From Afipia sp. Root123D2 (GTDB lineage: Bacteria > Pseudomonadota > Alphaproteobacteria > Rhizobiales > Xanthobacteraceae), in contig NZ_LMDP01000002.1 of the NCBI RefSeq assembly GCF_001425835.1, positions 248,001 to 312,000 on the forward strand: DNA of 64,000 nucleotides. Direction: 5' to 3'. A program made the translations under genes and the position numbers. This document shows, piece after piece, positions 1 through 8,464 of the stretch. Positions within the stretch are counted from its first letter, which is position 1, and each line of letters opens with the position of its first letter. A model generated the notes under the pieces. That model had not been told where the DNA came from, did not search any database, and saw only the letters and a list, made by a program, of their open reading frames with translations.

Positions 1-1700
1 CTGAAGGTTCACCAGAGCGTGTAACCAGCCACTTTGTCCATTCCGGCCACCACGATCCTTCGACCAGTTCGACCGTCTTCAGCCATTCATCGGGGCCGGT
101 GTAGTTGTCGTCGGCGGCCTTCGTCCTCATCCGGTAGGTGTGCCCCTCCTCGTCTGGCGGCGCTACAATTCCCGCATTGTGGCCGCCACTGGTCAAAAGG
201 AACGTCACGTCCGCATCGACCTGAAAGTGGATCTTGTAGGTCGACTTCCAGGGCGCCACATGATCGTGAACAGTTCCGACCACGAACGTCGGCGTGTGAA
301 TGTCCGACAGCGAAATCGGCCTTCCCTCAACAAGATAACGTCCCTCGGCCAGATCGTTGTTGAGGAACAGCTTGCGCAGATAATCCGAATGCATGCGGTA
401 CGGCAATCGCGTCGCATCTGCGCTCCACGCCATGATGTCACTCGGTGGCGCCCGCTCTCCCATCAAATAGTCTCGGGTAATTCGTGACCAGATCAGGTCG
501 TTGGAGCGCAATAACTGAAATGTGCCCGCCATCTGCGTCGTGTCCAGAACACCGCGCTGCCACATCATGTCTTCCAGAAACGAGACCTGGCTTTCGTTGA
601 TAAACAGCGTCAGCATCGTCTTCGCGTGCCATTGTGGCGGCCGCGATCGAGAGCAAGGTGCCGCCTAGACAGTAGCCCAGCGCATGAATTTTTCGGGCTG
701 GCAGGATGCCCTCGATGGCAGCAAGTGCGGCTTCCACGCCGAGCCTGCGATAATCGTCAAAAGTGATGTCGCGATCTGCCCCGTCCGGATTGCGCCATGA
801 GATCATGAACACGGTGAAGCCCTGACTGGTAAGGTACTTCACCAGCGAGTTTCGTGGTGAGAGGTCGAGAATGTAGTATTTCATAATCCAGGCCGGCACG
901 ATCAGGATCGGCTCGGGACGCACCTTGTCCGTTGTCGGATAGTACTGGATCAATTCGATCAGTTCGTTGCGGAAAACGACTTTACCACGCGAAGTCGCAA
1001 TACTTTCACCGACGACAAAGTCACTGTCGGCCACTGGCCGCCCGCCTGACAAGAGGCGGATCCAGTCGCTGTACCAGTTCTGCCAACCGAACACAAAATT
1101 CGCGCCGCCACTCTGGAAAGCCTTCTGCAGTACCTCGGGGTTGGTCGCGGCGAAATTGGACGGAGCCAGCACATCCAGCATCTGCCGGACCGAGAATTCG
1201 ACGATTGCCTCGTTCTGCCTAGCGACGCCACGCACGCCGGTGGTCGCATTGTGCCACCATTGTTCGCCGAGCAGAAACGCCTGGGCAACCAAGTTAAAGG
1301 GCGGATTTTTCCACTCCGGCTGGGTAAAACGCCGATCCTGCGCCTGCGGCTTGATCAGAGACCAAGGCCCCTGGCCAGCTGTAAAAAAATGCTGCGCGGC
1401 GTCAAAGAATCGCTTTCCGTCGCATACCGCCTCTTGAGAAATCTCGAGTTGGCGCTGTGGCGAGGCCGCCAAATGCGAGAGCCAGTCGGTATAGGCGAGT
1501 AACAACGCAACGGGCGAAATGCCTCCGCTAAACTGCGCCAGCGCCGCATGAAACGCGCGATCAGCCGGCTCGGATTCACCGACGTTCTTTAGTTGAACCT
1601 GAGTATCGCGTTCGCAACTTGGCTGCGCCTTTGCTTCATCTCTGGCTGGCGCCAGCGAGAGCAGCGATTCCGTCTTCGGCAGGATAGAATTCGCGGGCAT
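1..1700 (-). pseudogene. phaC: PHA synthase phaC, disrupted by internal deletion and frameshift
   Basis: Class I polyhydroxyalkanoate synthase, which polymerises 3-hydroxyacyl-CoA on the surface of storage granules. The first part (start ATG at 1700) has the typical N-terminal domain and the lipase-like box G-Y-C-L-G-G with the catalytic Cys at about residue 344. Just after AAATMARED, near 617-620, the reading frame leaves the family: this frame ends at 438 with unrelated residues. The family sequence resumes in another frame with MLTLFINESQ (from 616) and stays open to position 1, carrying the catalytic Asp (VHDHVAPW) and His (GGHNAGI) and the usual C-terminus WLVTRSGEPS. From memory of the family, about 20 residues are missing at the junction. 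A real deletion is the simplest reading; an assembly error cannot be excluded. The phasin gene lies 7 bp upstream on the same strand. Confidence 0.88.
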
Positions 1701-1707
1701 GGGCTAA

Positions 1708-2082
1708 TCAGTTCAGCGGATGGCTTTTGAACAAGTCCGAAGCGGCGTCAATGACATGTTCGCTATTCTTGAGTATCCGATCACAATCACGACGAATGAA
1801 TTCGAGCTGATGCTCGCGGCATTCCTCGTACATCGTACTGATACCTTTGACGGAATGCGCGCCGGCCATTTTCGAGACAAATTCTGAGAACAAGTTCATT
1901 TCGGTCTGCGTCCGATCCAAGAATTCACTGCCGAGGAAAACAAACTCTTCAAGCATCAACTTCTGTACACCAAGCATGAAATTGGAGATGCGCTGATTGG
2001 CTTCGGTCATCTGAGATGCAACTTCCCCCGTTGCCTGCCCTGGGTTCGCTGCAGTCACTCCCGACAACTCTGGCATAGACAT
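1708..2082 (-). CDS. Phasin (PHA granule-associated protein)
   Basis: Predicted 124-residue phasin of the Phasin_2 type, coating PHA granules. The protein is mostly amphipathic helix (QRISNFMLGVQKLMLEEFVF, then NLFSEFVSKMAGAHSV) with no signal peptide, as usual for phasins. The start is placed at the ATG of MSMPELSG because GGAGG sits five bases upstream; a start eight codons earlier has no such site. It lies directly upstream of phaC on the same strand, so the two are probably co-transcribed. Two FixK-type boxes (2097-2110 and 2139-2152) precede it, suggesting induction at low oxygen. Since phaC is broken here, the phasin may serve granules made by another synthase. Confidence 0.8.
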   Translation of the reverse strand: MSMPELSGVTAANPGQATGEVASQMTEANQRISNFMLGVQKLMLEEFVFLGSEFLDRTQTEMNLFSEFVSKMAGAHSVKGISTMYEECREHQLEFIRRDCDRILKNSEHVIDAASDLFKSHPLN

Positions 2083-2096
2083 GATGACCTCCAATT

Positions 2097-2110
2097 TTGA
2101 TCTCACTCAA
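2097..2110. promoter_or_regulatory. FixK-type box, proximal, upstream of phasin
   Basis: TTGATCTCACTCAA has the TTGA-N6-TCAA core of FixK/FNR sites. It lies only 15 bp before the phasin ATG and 42 bp (centre to centre) from the distal box. If the distal box activates at -41.5, transcription would begin at about 2104, inside this box, so this copy may repress. This is an inference from spacing only. Confidence 0.5.
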
Positions 2111-2138
2111 ATTCTACATTCCGTCTCCAGACCGCACG

Positions 2139-2152
2139 TTGAGCTACATCAA
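2139..2152. promoter_or_regulatory. FixK-type box, distal, upstream of phasin
   Basis: TTGAGCTACATCAA matches the TTGA-N6-TCAA core. Its centre is 63.5 bp from the phasin ATG at 2082, nearly the same distance as at the CBS-BON gene (61.5) and the small membrane protein at 8980 (64.5). A class II activator position giving a leader of about 22 bases is likely. Confidence 0.6.
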
Positions 2153-2453
2153 ATCGATTCGATCGAAGTCGTGGCGTACGCGCAAATACGTCATGAACTA
2201 TTCTCCATGGACCACATGACGAAGCCAGCTCCTCGGCAGCTACGGCGCGGAGATTATTTCCGGGTGCATTTACTAAGCTAATTAAGCGTAGCCAATGCAT
2301 TCGCATTCGCGATGACGTTGTCCCACATCAAAACCCGGCGAAAGATCGCGACAATCTCAATTGCTGCAAAGCGTTTCCTGCGGCCGTGATAGCTCGGTGC
2401 CCGGGGGCTCACTTACACCAAATCCGGTCGGCAACCAGACGCCGAAAGACAGG

Positions 2454-2528
2454 CACGATCATCTATGTTGGGTCGAACCGATGTCCGGGACGTACCTAGA
2501 ATCACCAGAATACACTGAGATGGTAAAG
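2454..2528 (+). pseudogene. Tail fragment of a CBS-BON protein
   Basis: This stretch reads HDHLCWVEPMSGTYLESPEY and then TEMVKAS. The intact CBS-BON protein at 12774-13523 ends with VHDHLCWVEPMSGLYMQSPE. The match is too specific for chance. No CBS or BON domain could be found upstream in any frame, so only the extreme 3' end of a second copy survives. The remaining intergenic DNA from 2160 to 2453 and from 2529 to 2581 shows no other gene. Confidence 0.7.
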
Positions 2529-2581
2529 GCCAGTGGAATTGGCCCGTTGACGCCGCCACTGCCGAGTGGAAGTCTCCCGGA

Positions 2582-3157
2582 ATGGCATCATCCATCGAAC
2601 AGCTTGTCGAGCAGATAAAATCGCTCCAGAGCCAGCTTGAGGCAGAGCTGGCAATCGGGCGCGCTAACCTCAACTATACGCTGCATAGCGGTCGAGCGCG
2701 CTTCGAACAGGAAGTTTTGCGTGCTCACAAGGCATTTCGGGTAAATCTCGCTCGTTATGTTTTTAACGCCGACGTGATGCACATCGTCACAGCCCCCGTC
2801 ATCTACTCTCTGATTGTACCTTTCATACTGCTGGATATTTTCGTCAGCATCTATCAGGCCGTTTGCTTTCCGGTCTATGGAATCGAGAAAGTCAAACGCA
2901 GCGACTATCTGATTTTCGACCGACATCATCTGGCCTATCTGAATCTGCTTGAAAAGATTAACTGCGCCTATTGCTCTTATGGGAATGGCCTTCTGGCCTA
3001 TGCTCGCGAGATCGCGGGCCGCACCGAACAATATTGGTGCCCGATCAAGCACGCCCGACGCATCATTGCGGAACATGAAGGATACAACCGTTTCGCGGAG
3101 TTCGGCGATGCTGACACTTTTCGCAAACGCAACGAAAAGGCACGGGAGGAACTCTAG
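2582..3157 (+). CDS. Conserved hypothetical membrane protein
   Basis: A 191-residue protein of unknown function. The first 45 residues are charged and helical (MASSIEQLVEQIKSLQSQLE). One or two membrane segments follow at about 66-96 (HIVTAPVIYSLIVPFILLDI). The C-terminal part is cytosolic-looking and rich in conserved-seeming Cys, Tyr and His (NCAYCSYGNGLLAYAREIA, then EQYWCPIKHARR), a pattern I associate with an uncharacterised family of the Bradyrhizobium group. The paired Cys in CAYCSYG could bind a metal or be redox-active, but this is speculation. It stands alone and converges with the CBS gene at 3173, only 15 bp away. The start is the ATG at 2582; no strong ribosome site is visible. 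Confidence 0.7.
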   Translation: MASSIEQLVEQIKSLQSQLEAELAIGRANLNYTLHSGRARFEQEVLRAHKAFRVNLARYVFNADVMHIVTAPVIYSLIVPFILLDIFVSIYQAVCFPVYGIEKVKRSDYLIFDRHHLAYLNLLEKINCAYCSYGNGLLAYAREIAGRTEQYWCPIKHARRIIAEHEGYNRFAEFGDADTFRKRNEKAREEL

Positions 3158-3172
3158 ACCCGCACCAGCAGC

Positions 3173-3598
3173 CTACCTGCGTGCGCTGCCCGCCAGTGCT
3201 TTCATGATATCTTCCCGCGCGATGATGCCTACCAGGCGCTGCTCGGAATTCAATACGGGAATGCTCTTCATCCGGTGATCCACCATGAGTTCCAAAACCC
3301 GCGTCAGCTTCGTCCCCGCGTCGACATAGATGAATTCAGTTGTCATGACCTCCGCGACGCGCCGTGACAATAATTCATCATAATTTGGAACCATCCGGGC
3401 TGGGGTAAAAACAAAACATTTCAAGAAATCGAATTTTGTTACCAGGCCAACAATCTCATCATTGTCGCGGACCGGAAAGCAGTTGAAATCGACCTCATCA
3501 AACATTTTCTGAAGGTCGCGCATGGTGGTTTCGCGGAGCACGGTCCGAACTATTCGTGTCATATAGTCGCCAGCGCTCGCCTCGAGAAATCTATGCAT
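3173..3598 (-). CDS. CBS-pair domain protein
   Basis: A 141-residue protein made of two CBS motifs and little else. The first covers about residues 12-62 (YMTRIVRTVLRETTMRDLQK, then CFPVRDNDEIVGLVTKFD) and the second about 82-138 (VAEVMTTEFIYVDAGTKLTR, then SIPVLNSEQRLVGIIAREDI). Such stand-alone pairs usually bind adenine nucleotides and sense energy state; the partner is unknown. It lies 26 bp downstream of the universal stress protein remnant on the same strand, so the original arrangement was probably a usp-CBS operon driven from the FixK-like site at 3975-3988. Confidence 0.85.
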   Translation of the reverse strand: MHRFLEASAGDYMTRIVRTVLRETTMRDLQKMFDEVDFNCFPVRDNDEIVGLVTKFDFLKCFVFTPARMVPNYDELLSRRVAEVMTTEFIYVDAGTKLTRVLELMVDHRMKSIPVLNSEQRLVGIIAREDIMKALAGSARR

Positions 3599-3624
3599 CG
3601 CGTTTCCCTTTCATCGCGGCCTCG

Positions 3625-3888
3625 TCAACGAGATAGAAACGTAGATTGAGAAAGGTTCTTCGCCAGATGATGGATGACCCTGCCGAGAATTCATTCGCGA
3701 AAGCGCCCGTCGGGCTGCGCCGCAACAGTGGCGGTGACGCCGTCGGCTTCAGGACCGACGATGTTCGCCAGAATGCCGTGGCTGCACTGCCATGGCTCAA
3801 AGAGCTCGGCAAGATCGCTAGCCACCGCGAGGCAGGCATCGTTCGGCCGGTCCAGCGCTTGGCTGACCATCACGGTTTTGTAATTCAT
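3625..3888 (-). pseudogene. Universal stress protein remnant with both ends preserved
   Basis: The first 29 codons (MNYKTVMVSQALDRPNDACL and on to SDLAELFE) are those of a tandem UspA-family protein and nearly repeat the start of the intact one at 14913. The last 27 codons read RFRE-stop-ILGRVIHHLAKN LSQSTFLSR-stop, matching the usual ending RFREWVLGGVTRHL...LLSR with the Trp codon TGG changed to TGA. Intact relatives are about 275 codons, while only 88 codons remain, so roughly two thirds were lost from the middle. The 30-odd residues between the ends (ILANIVGPEADGVTATV) are not recognisable. Confidence 0.82.
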
Positions 3889-3974
3889 ATTCTGCTCTCT
3901 ATGCCCTGGGGCAGGATGCCGTATGGACACCATGCCTGTGCGAGACCATCGTAAGGGGTAGCTCCGCATCGGCC

Positions 3975-3988
3975 CTGACCTAGATCAA
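3975..3988. promoter_or_regulatory. FixK-like half-perfect box
   Basis: Read on the minus strand this is TTGATCTAGGTCAG, one base from TTGA-N6-TCAA. It is almost the same sequence as the box between the divergent stress genes (TTGATCTAGCTCAG, 14821-14834). It is centred 93.5 bp from the start of the wrecked usp and 173 bp from fixL. Confidence 0.45.
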
Positions 3989-4154
3989 AATGGCCGCTTT
4001 CGCCGACCGCAGATTTGAGGAATGCTGTTAGTTTGAAAACGGGGGCATTTTCTTTGCTTTGGATCGGATACGAGGTATGGGTTGATCCCGCTTCAGACGA
4101 CATCTGGTGCCGGGCGTTGCAGCCAGCGGTTACGCGGAGCCAAAAAGGCGGAGC

Positions 4155-5675
4155 ATGATCGACGTCGACCGACCATTCCTAAATCAGGATCCGTTCGACC
4201 AGAACGTGCGTAGCGGCATCGAGGGATCCGGTGTCGGAACCTGGGACTTCGAATTTTCGACCCGGGCATTGATCTGGTCGAATACGACGCGAAGGCTTTT
4301 CGGAGTCGCACCGGACACACCGGTCGACTTCGACTTTTTTCTCTCTCTCATGGATTCGCAAGATCGCGACCGCACCGCGAAGGCTATCCAGGCGTCGATC
4401 GAGACCGGAAGCAATTTCGACGTTCAGTACCGGGTCCACCGCCATACGGATGCCGGTCACTGGGTGCGGACGCTAGGGGCTATTGTCAAGGGACCGGACG
4501 GTAAACCGACCCGGCTGAGCGGCATCGTGATCAATATCGATCATCAGAAGCGCCTCGAGGAAGCCCTGCGAACCCGAGAAAAGCACTTTCGCTCGATTTT
4601 GGATACCGTCCCCGATGCGATGATCGTGATTGACGAACATGGCATCATGCAGTTCTTCAGCAGCGCCGCCGAGAGGCAATTCGGCTACACGGAGCCTGAA
4701 GCGATCGGGAAAAATATCAGCGTGCTGATGCCGGAGCCAGACCGCAGCCGCCATGACGGTTACATCGCGCGTTACTTGGCCACGGGCGAGCGGCGCATTA
4801 TTGGAATCGGCCGTATCGTAAGCGGCATGCGCAAGGACGGCACCACGTTTCCGATGTACCTTACCATCGGCGAGATGCAATCCGGCGGACAGCCCTACTT
4901 TACGGGCTTTGTCCGCGACTTGACCGAACAGCAACAGACTCAGGCAAGATTGCTGGAACTGCAATCAGAGCTCGTGCACATGTCACGTCTTAGCGCGATG
5001 GGCGAGATGGCATCGGCCCTTGCTCATGAGCTTAATCAGCCGCTCTCGGCTATCAGCAATTATATGAAGGGATCGCGCCGCCTGCTGGTGGATAGTACCG
5101 ATGTTAATGCGCCGAAGATCGACGCTGCTCTCGATCGTGCTGCGGAGCAAGCCATCCGCGCGGGTGATATTATCAGGCGGTTGCGAACTTTCGTCGCGCG
5201 GGAAGACTCAGAGAAGCGCATCGAGAGTCTCTCGAAGTTACTCGAAGAGGCTGGGGCACTCGGACTGACCGGCGCCCGCGAACAGGGGGTAAGCCTGCGT
5301 TTCAACTTAGATCCGACCTGCGATCTCGTACTCGCCGACCGGGTTCAAATTCAGCAGGTTCTGGTCAATCTCTTCCGCAATGCACTAGAATCGATGGCCA
5401 CATCGACGCATCGCGAACTGACCGCCTTAAATTATCAAACAGCGGATGATATGATTGAAATTGTGATTTCCGACACCGGGCATGGATTTAGTGACGAGAC
5501 CCATGCGAATCTATTTCAGCCATTTTTCACGACGAAGGAAGCCGGTATGGGCGTCGGCCTGTCGATTAGCCGGACGATTATCGAAGCCCACGGCGGCCGG
5601 CTGTGGGCCGAGACCAATTCAGCCGGCGGCGCCACATTTCGGTTTACTTTACCCGCTGCGCAGCCAAGGACGTAA
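4155..5675 (+). CDS. fixL: Oxygen-sensor histidine kinase FixL
   Basis: Haem-PAS histidine kinase that phosphorylates FixJ when oxygen is low. With the ATG at 4155 the product is 506 residues: a first PAS domain (about 20-130), the haem PAS domain (about 140-255) with [11 protein letters not shown] placing the proximal His at 200, a HisKA domain with [10 protein letters not shown] and the phospho-His at 291, and an HATPase domain (about 390-500) with GMGVGLSIS. These positions coincide with Bradyrhizobium FixL. An upstream GTG at 4107 is in frame but would shift this numbering, so the ATG is preferred. No membrane segment is seen, as in soluble Bradyrhizobium-type FixL. fixJ starts 3 bp downstream. 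Confidence 0.96.
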   Translation: MIDVDRPFLNQDPFDQNVRSGIEGSGVGTWDFEFSTRALIWSNTTRRLFGVAPDTPVDFDFFLSLMDSQDRDRTAKAIQASIETGSNFDVQYRVHRHTDAGHWVRTLGAIVKGPDGKPTRLSGIVINIDHQKRLEEALRTREKHFRSILDTVPDAMIVIDEHGIMQFFSSAAERQFGYTEPEAIGKNISVLMPEPDRSRHDGYIARYLATGERRIIGIGRIVSGMRKDGTTFPMYLTIGEMQSGGQPYFTGFVRDLTEQQQTQARLLELQSELVHMSRLSAMGEMASALAHELNQPLSAISNYMKGSRRLLVDSTDVNAPKIDAALDRAAEQAIRAGDIIRRLRTFVAREDSEKRIESLSKLLEEAGALGLTGAREQGVSLRFNLDPTCDLVLADRVQIQQVLVNLFRNALESMATSTHRELTALNYQTADDMIEIVISDTGHGFSDETHANLFQPFFTTKEAGMGVGLSISRTIIEAHGGRLWAETNSAGGATFRFTLPAAQPRT

Positions 5676-5678
5676 GTG

Positions 5679-6302
5679 ATGTCGCGGAACGCTAAGGTCT
5701 ATGTCATTGATGACGATCCAGCGATGCGCGACTCCCTCGATTTCCTGCTGAGCGCGGCAGGTTTTAGCGTGCGCCTTTTCGAGTCCGCGCCGGACTTTTT
5801 AAGCGAGCTACCGCATCTGGAATTCGGCTGTGTGATTACGGACATTCGCATGCCAAACATGGACGGCATGGAACTGCTGCGGCAGTTGGTTCCAATCTCA
5901 GCGCGCCCCAAGCTTCCAGTCATCGTGATGACGGGTCACGGCGATATTCCGCTCGCCGTCGAGGCGATGAAACTTGGCGCTCTCGATTTTCTCGAGAAGC
6001 CTTTCAACGATGAGCGACTGATTGGCATGATCGAGACTGCCCTTTTGCAGAACGAAGGCGCGTCGAAGAACGAAACGATTTTCGCGGAAATGGCCGAGCG
6101 GGTCGCCTCCCTCACCCAGCGAGAACGCCAGGTCATGCAGGGTCTAGTGACCGGACAGTCAAACAAGATGATCGCACGGCAATACGACATCAGCCCGCGC
6201 ACGATAGAGGTCTATCGGGCCAACGTGATGACCAAGATGCAGGCTGGAAACCTTTCGGAACTAGTCAGGTTTGCAATTCGCGCGGGCGTTCTCAAGGATT
6301 GA
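5679..6302 (+). CDS. fixJ: Response regulator FixJ
   Basis: Two-domain regulator of 207 residues activated by FixL. The receiver domain (1-125) has the acidic pocket DDD at 11-13, the phospho-acceptor Asp in VITDIRMP at 55, and K in FLEKPF. The C-terminal LuxR/NarL-type helix-turn-helix (about 140-205) reads LTQRERQVMQGLVTGQSNKM and SPRTIEVYRANVM. The ATG at 5679 is chosen over the GTG at 5676; both are directly after the fixL stop, so the genes are translated as a unit. Its main known target in related bacteria is fixK, found here 596 bp downstream. Confidence 0.96.
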   Translation: MSRNAKVYVIDDDPAMRDSLDFLLSAAGFSVRLFESAPDFLSELPHLEFGCVITDIRMPNMDGMELLRQLVPISARPKLPVIVMTGHGDIPLAVEAMKLGALDFLEKPFNDERLIGMIETALLQNEGASKNETIFAEMAERVASLTQRERQVMQGLVTGQSNKMIARQYDISPRTIEVYRANVMTKMQAGNLSELVRFAIRAGVLKD

Positions 6303-6312
6303 GCCAAGTCAA
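6299..6312. promoter_or_regulatory. FixK-type box overlapping the fixJ stop codon
   Basis: TTGAGCCAAGTCAA matches TTGA-N6-TCAA exactly and includes the TGA of fixJ (6300-6302). It lies 34 bp before the ATG at 6346 of the receiver protein. Activation from -41.5 would start transcription near 6347, so the alternative ATG at 6409 would then be used. A feedback loop from FixK to the receiver gene is inferred. Confidence 0.5.
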
Positions 6313-6345
6313 TTCCGTTCAGGTGAACCCGTTTACTCTTTCCCG

Positions 6346-6801
6346 ATGATAAATGTCCCTCAGGGTCGGCCCGGCCCAACCAAGAGCAACCCTCAGCCCA
6401 AAAGGTCGATGATTTACGTCATCGATGACGACTTTGCCGTCCTGAAATCGTTGCGTTTCCTCTTGGAAACTGAGGGATTCGACGTTCGGACGTTCCGCAG
6501 CGGATCCGCTTTGCTCGAACTCTCGGGCGATCACGACGCAGACTGCCTTGTGGTGGACTACAAGATGGCGGGAATCGACGGGTTGGAACTCGCCAAAAGG
6601 CTGCGAGATATGCACGTTACAACGCCGATCGTACTGATTACGGGTTATCCGGACGACAACATCCTGGCGAAAGCGAGCTTAGCCGGGGTGCAGCAGGTGC
6701 TGTTAAAGCCCGATCTCCAGAACAGCTTGTTGGAATGCGTTCGAAGCGCTATCGGTCCGTCTTTGCCAGGTCCTGAGGCCTCGGGCAGGTCACCTCCGTA
6801 A
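6346..6801 (+). CDS. Stand-alone response regulator receiver protein
   Basis: A single receiver domain of 151 residues with no output domain. Key residues are DDD in MIYVIDDDF (27-29), the phospho-acceptor Asp in CLVVDYKMAG at 71, the Thr in VLITGYP and the Lys in QQVLLKPD. A gene of this type sits between fixJ and fixK in Bradyrhizobium as well, so the order fixL-fixJ-receiver-fixK is conserved. It may act as a phosphate sink or partner for FixL or another kinase; the sequence does not decide. Start uncertain: ATG 6346 (MINVPQ) or ATG 6409 (MIYVIDDD), neither with a strong ribosome site. Confidence 0.85.
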   Translation: MINVPQGRPGPTKSNPQPKRSMIYVIDDDFAVLKSLRFLLETEGFDVRTFRSGSALLELSGDHDADCLVVDYKMAGIDGLELAKRLRDMHVTTPIVLITGYPDDNILAKASLAGVQQVLLKPDLQNSLLECVRSAIGPSLPGPEASGRSPP

Positions 6802-6897
6802 CAGCCCTTAGGTGGCACCCCTTAGGATATCGACCGAAATATTCTGACCTCGGCATTCCCGGTACACCAAGCCATCCCACATTGAGGAGATGGCGAC

Positions 6898-7596
6898 ATG
6901 CTTACCCAGATGACCACCACGCCGGCAGCCAGGGTTTTCAGCGCAACGCGCGCCACAATGACTGAATCGGCTGACCAGTTCAGCATAATCGCTCGGTGTT
7001 CGGGAGTGATCGCGAGCGAATTTTCCTACAAGAAAGAAGAAGAAATCTACGGAGAAGGCGAGCCTTCCGAATACCTCTACCAGGTAATCCGTGGCGCGGT
7101 TCGTACCTACAAGCTGCTGAGCGACGGAAGGCGCCAAATCGGCGCGTTCCATTTGCCCGGCGACGTATTCGGCCTCGACCTCGATTCATCCCATCGTCTT
7201 ACCGCGGAAGCGATCTCCGACACCACAGTACGCCTGTTGAAACGCCGCAGCCTCGAAGCGGCAGCGGTATCGAACGCTCAGGTTTCCCACAATCTCTGGA
7301 CCATGACCGCAGGCGACCTGCGGCATGCGGAAGATCACATGCTGCTTCTTGGCCGCAAGACAGCCATGGAACGTGTTGCTACTTTTCTTTTTGAAATGGA
7401 CCGTCGGCTCGCCAAGGCCGGCATGATGGCCCTTCCAATGTGCCGTCGCGATATTGGCGATTATCTCGGCCTTACGCTGGAGACGATCTCGCGGGCGCTT
7501 TCACAGCTCAGCGACCAAGGCGTCCTCGCATTTTCAAGTGCCCGGCAGATCATGCTTCGTAATCGTCAGCAGCTGGCGGCGGCCATGGACGCCTGA
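6898..7596 (+). CDS. fixK: CRP/FNR-family regulator FixK (FixK2 type)
   Basis: Transcription activator of 232 residues that distributes the FixLJ signal to microaerobic genes. An N-terminal cyclic-nucleotide-fold domain (about 30-145) is followed by a Crp-type helix-turn-helix (about 175-225; CRRDIGDYLGLTLETISRAL). It lacks the N-terminal Cys cluster of true FNR, so it does not sense oxygen through an Fe-S cluster. Cys182 in ALPMCRRD corresponds to the redox-sensitive Cys183 known from Bradyrhizobium FixK2. GAGGAG lies upstream of the ATG. The FixK-type boxes across the window are its likely targets. Confidence 0.94.
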   Translation: MLTQMTTTPAARVFSATRATMTESADQFSIIARCSGVIASEFSYKKEEEIYGEGEPSEYLYQVIRGAVRTYKLLSDGRRQIGAFHLPGDVFGLDLDSSHRLTAEAISDTTVRLLKRRSLEAAAVSNAQVSHNLWTMTAGDLRHAEDHMLLLGRKTAMERVATFLFEMDRRLAKAGMMALPMCRRDIGDYLGLTLETISRALSQLSDQGVLAFSSARQIMLRNRQQLAAAMDA

Positions 7597-7658
7597 GGCC
7601 ATTTCATCTTGGAAATCGATCGGACCGTGATCGAGTTACGCAAGGATGGGAATTCTGA

Positions 7659-7937
7659 ATGAGCATCTATCGCGTTTCCTTCTACAAGGACCTGCTGAAT
7701 TCGGACGGCCATAGCTTCAGGTGTCTTCAGCGTCAGGTCGACATTCAGTCGGAGAGTCCGTCTCGGGCACGTGTCCTCGCCAAGGGGCTGATCGACGACG
7801 AGCGCCTGCACATTGACTGCGTCGAGGTGGTGCATTTGGCAGGCGACCATCCTGACCTCAAACAGTCTGCTCCCCCGACCGTCCCTTGCAAGCACACATG
7901 GAGTCGCGCATCCCATGACAAGCTCACCATGACGTGA
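7659..7937 (+). CDS. Conserved hypothetical protein
   Basis: A 92-residue protein of unknown function beginning MSIYRVSFYKDLLNSDGHSF, an opening I recall from a small family in the Bradyrhizobium group. No membrane segment, signal peptide or catalytic motif is visible. AAGGATGGG lies upstream of the ATG. It follows fixK by 62 bp on the same strand and could be read through from it. The C-terminal third (CKHTWSRASHDKLTMT) looks less conserved. Confidence 0.6.
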   Translation: MSIYRVSFYKDLLNSDGHSFRCLQRQVDIQSESPSRARVLAKGLIDDERLHIDCVEVVHLAGDHPDLKQSAPPTVPCKHTWSRASHDKLTMT

Positions 7938-7978
7938 ATCGCCTCCTTGGACTTGAAGGGAATTCGACGCCTTTCTAA

Positions 7979-8464
7979 CTATCCGTCATCGTCTTTGTTA
8001 TGATGCTCATCATGGTTGATATGACGCTGAGTATTTTTCTCAGAGTGTAGAGGCCATAGACGGTCCATGACGAAATACGTGAATGACGTTGACCAGGCGA
8101 TGAGAAACAAACCGTTGATGCTTTCAATACCTGAAATGAGCCTGAATACGCCCGTGGGATAAACATCTCCGATTCCCAGCGTCGAATAAGACGTTGCGGA
8201 AAAATAGAGGAAATCAGCGAATTTCTCCTCAACATGTCCCTTGAGCGAACCCTGTCCTGTGATTTCAAGAAGTAAGTACGCAAATGCGTAGAGCCATACC
8301 TCAATCGTGTGGGCGATAAAGCAACCCATCACCACAAGAAGAACCCTCAAGCGAACAGCAATCTTCAGTGCCGGAATCACGATCGACATAACTCTCAACG
8401 CTTCGTAGTGTATGATAATACATGACGCCACCAAAAGCGTAGAAAGAACGAGGGCTTGGAGCAT
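7979..8464 (-). CDS. Two-TM potassium channel (Ion_trans_2)
   Basis: A 161-residue ion channel subunit. The selectivity filter TLGIGD is at about residues 95-100, inside the pore loop FLYFSATSYSTLGIGDVYP, with an outer helix before it (residues about 40-72) and an inner helix after it (about 105-128). There is also an N-terminal hydrophobic helix. The C-terminus is short and histidine-rich (HINHDEHHNKDDDG), with no RCK domain. The ATG at 8464 is chosen because GGAAGG stands eight bases upstream; an in-frame ATG 11 codons earlier lacks one. Potassium is expected from the filter but not proven. Confidence 0.85.
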   Translation of the reverse strand: MLQALVLSTLLVASCIIIHYEALRVMSIVIPALKIAVRLRVLLVVMGCFIAHTIEVWLYAFAYLLLEITGQGSLKGHVEEKFADFLYFSATSYSTLGIGDVYPTGVFRLISGIESINGLFLIAWSTSFTYFVMDRLWPLHSEKNTQRHINHDEHHNKDDDG

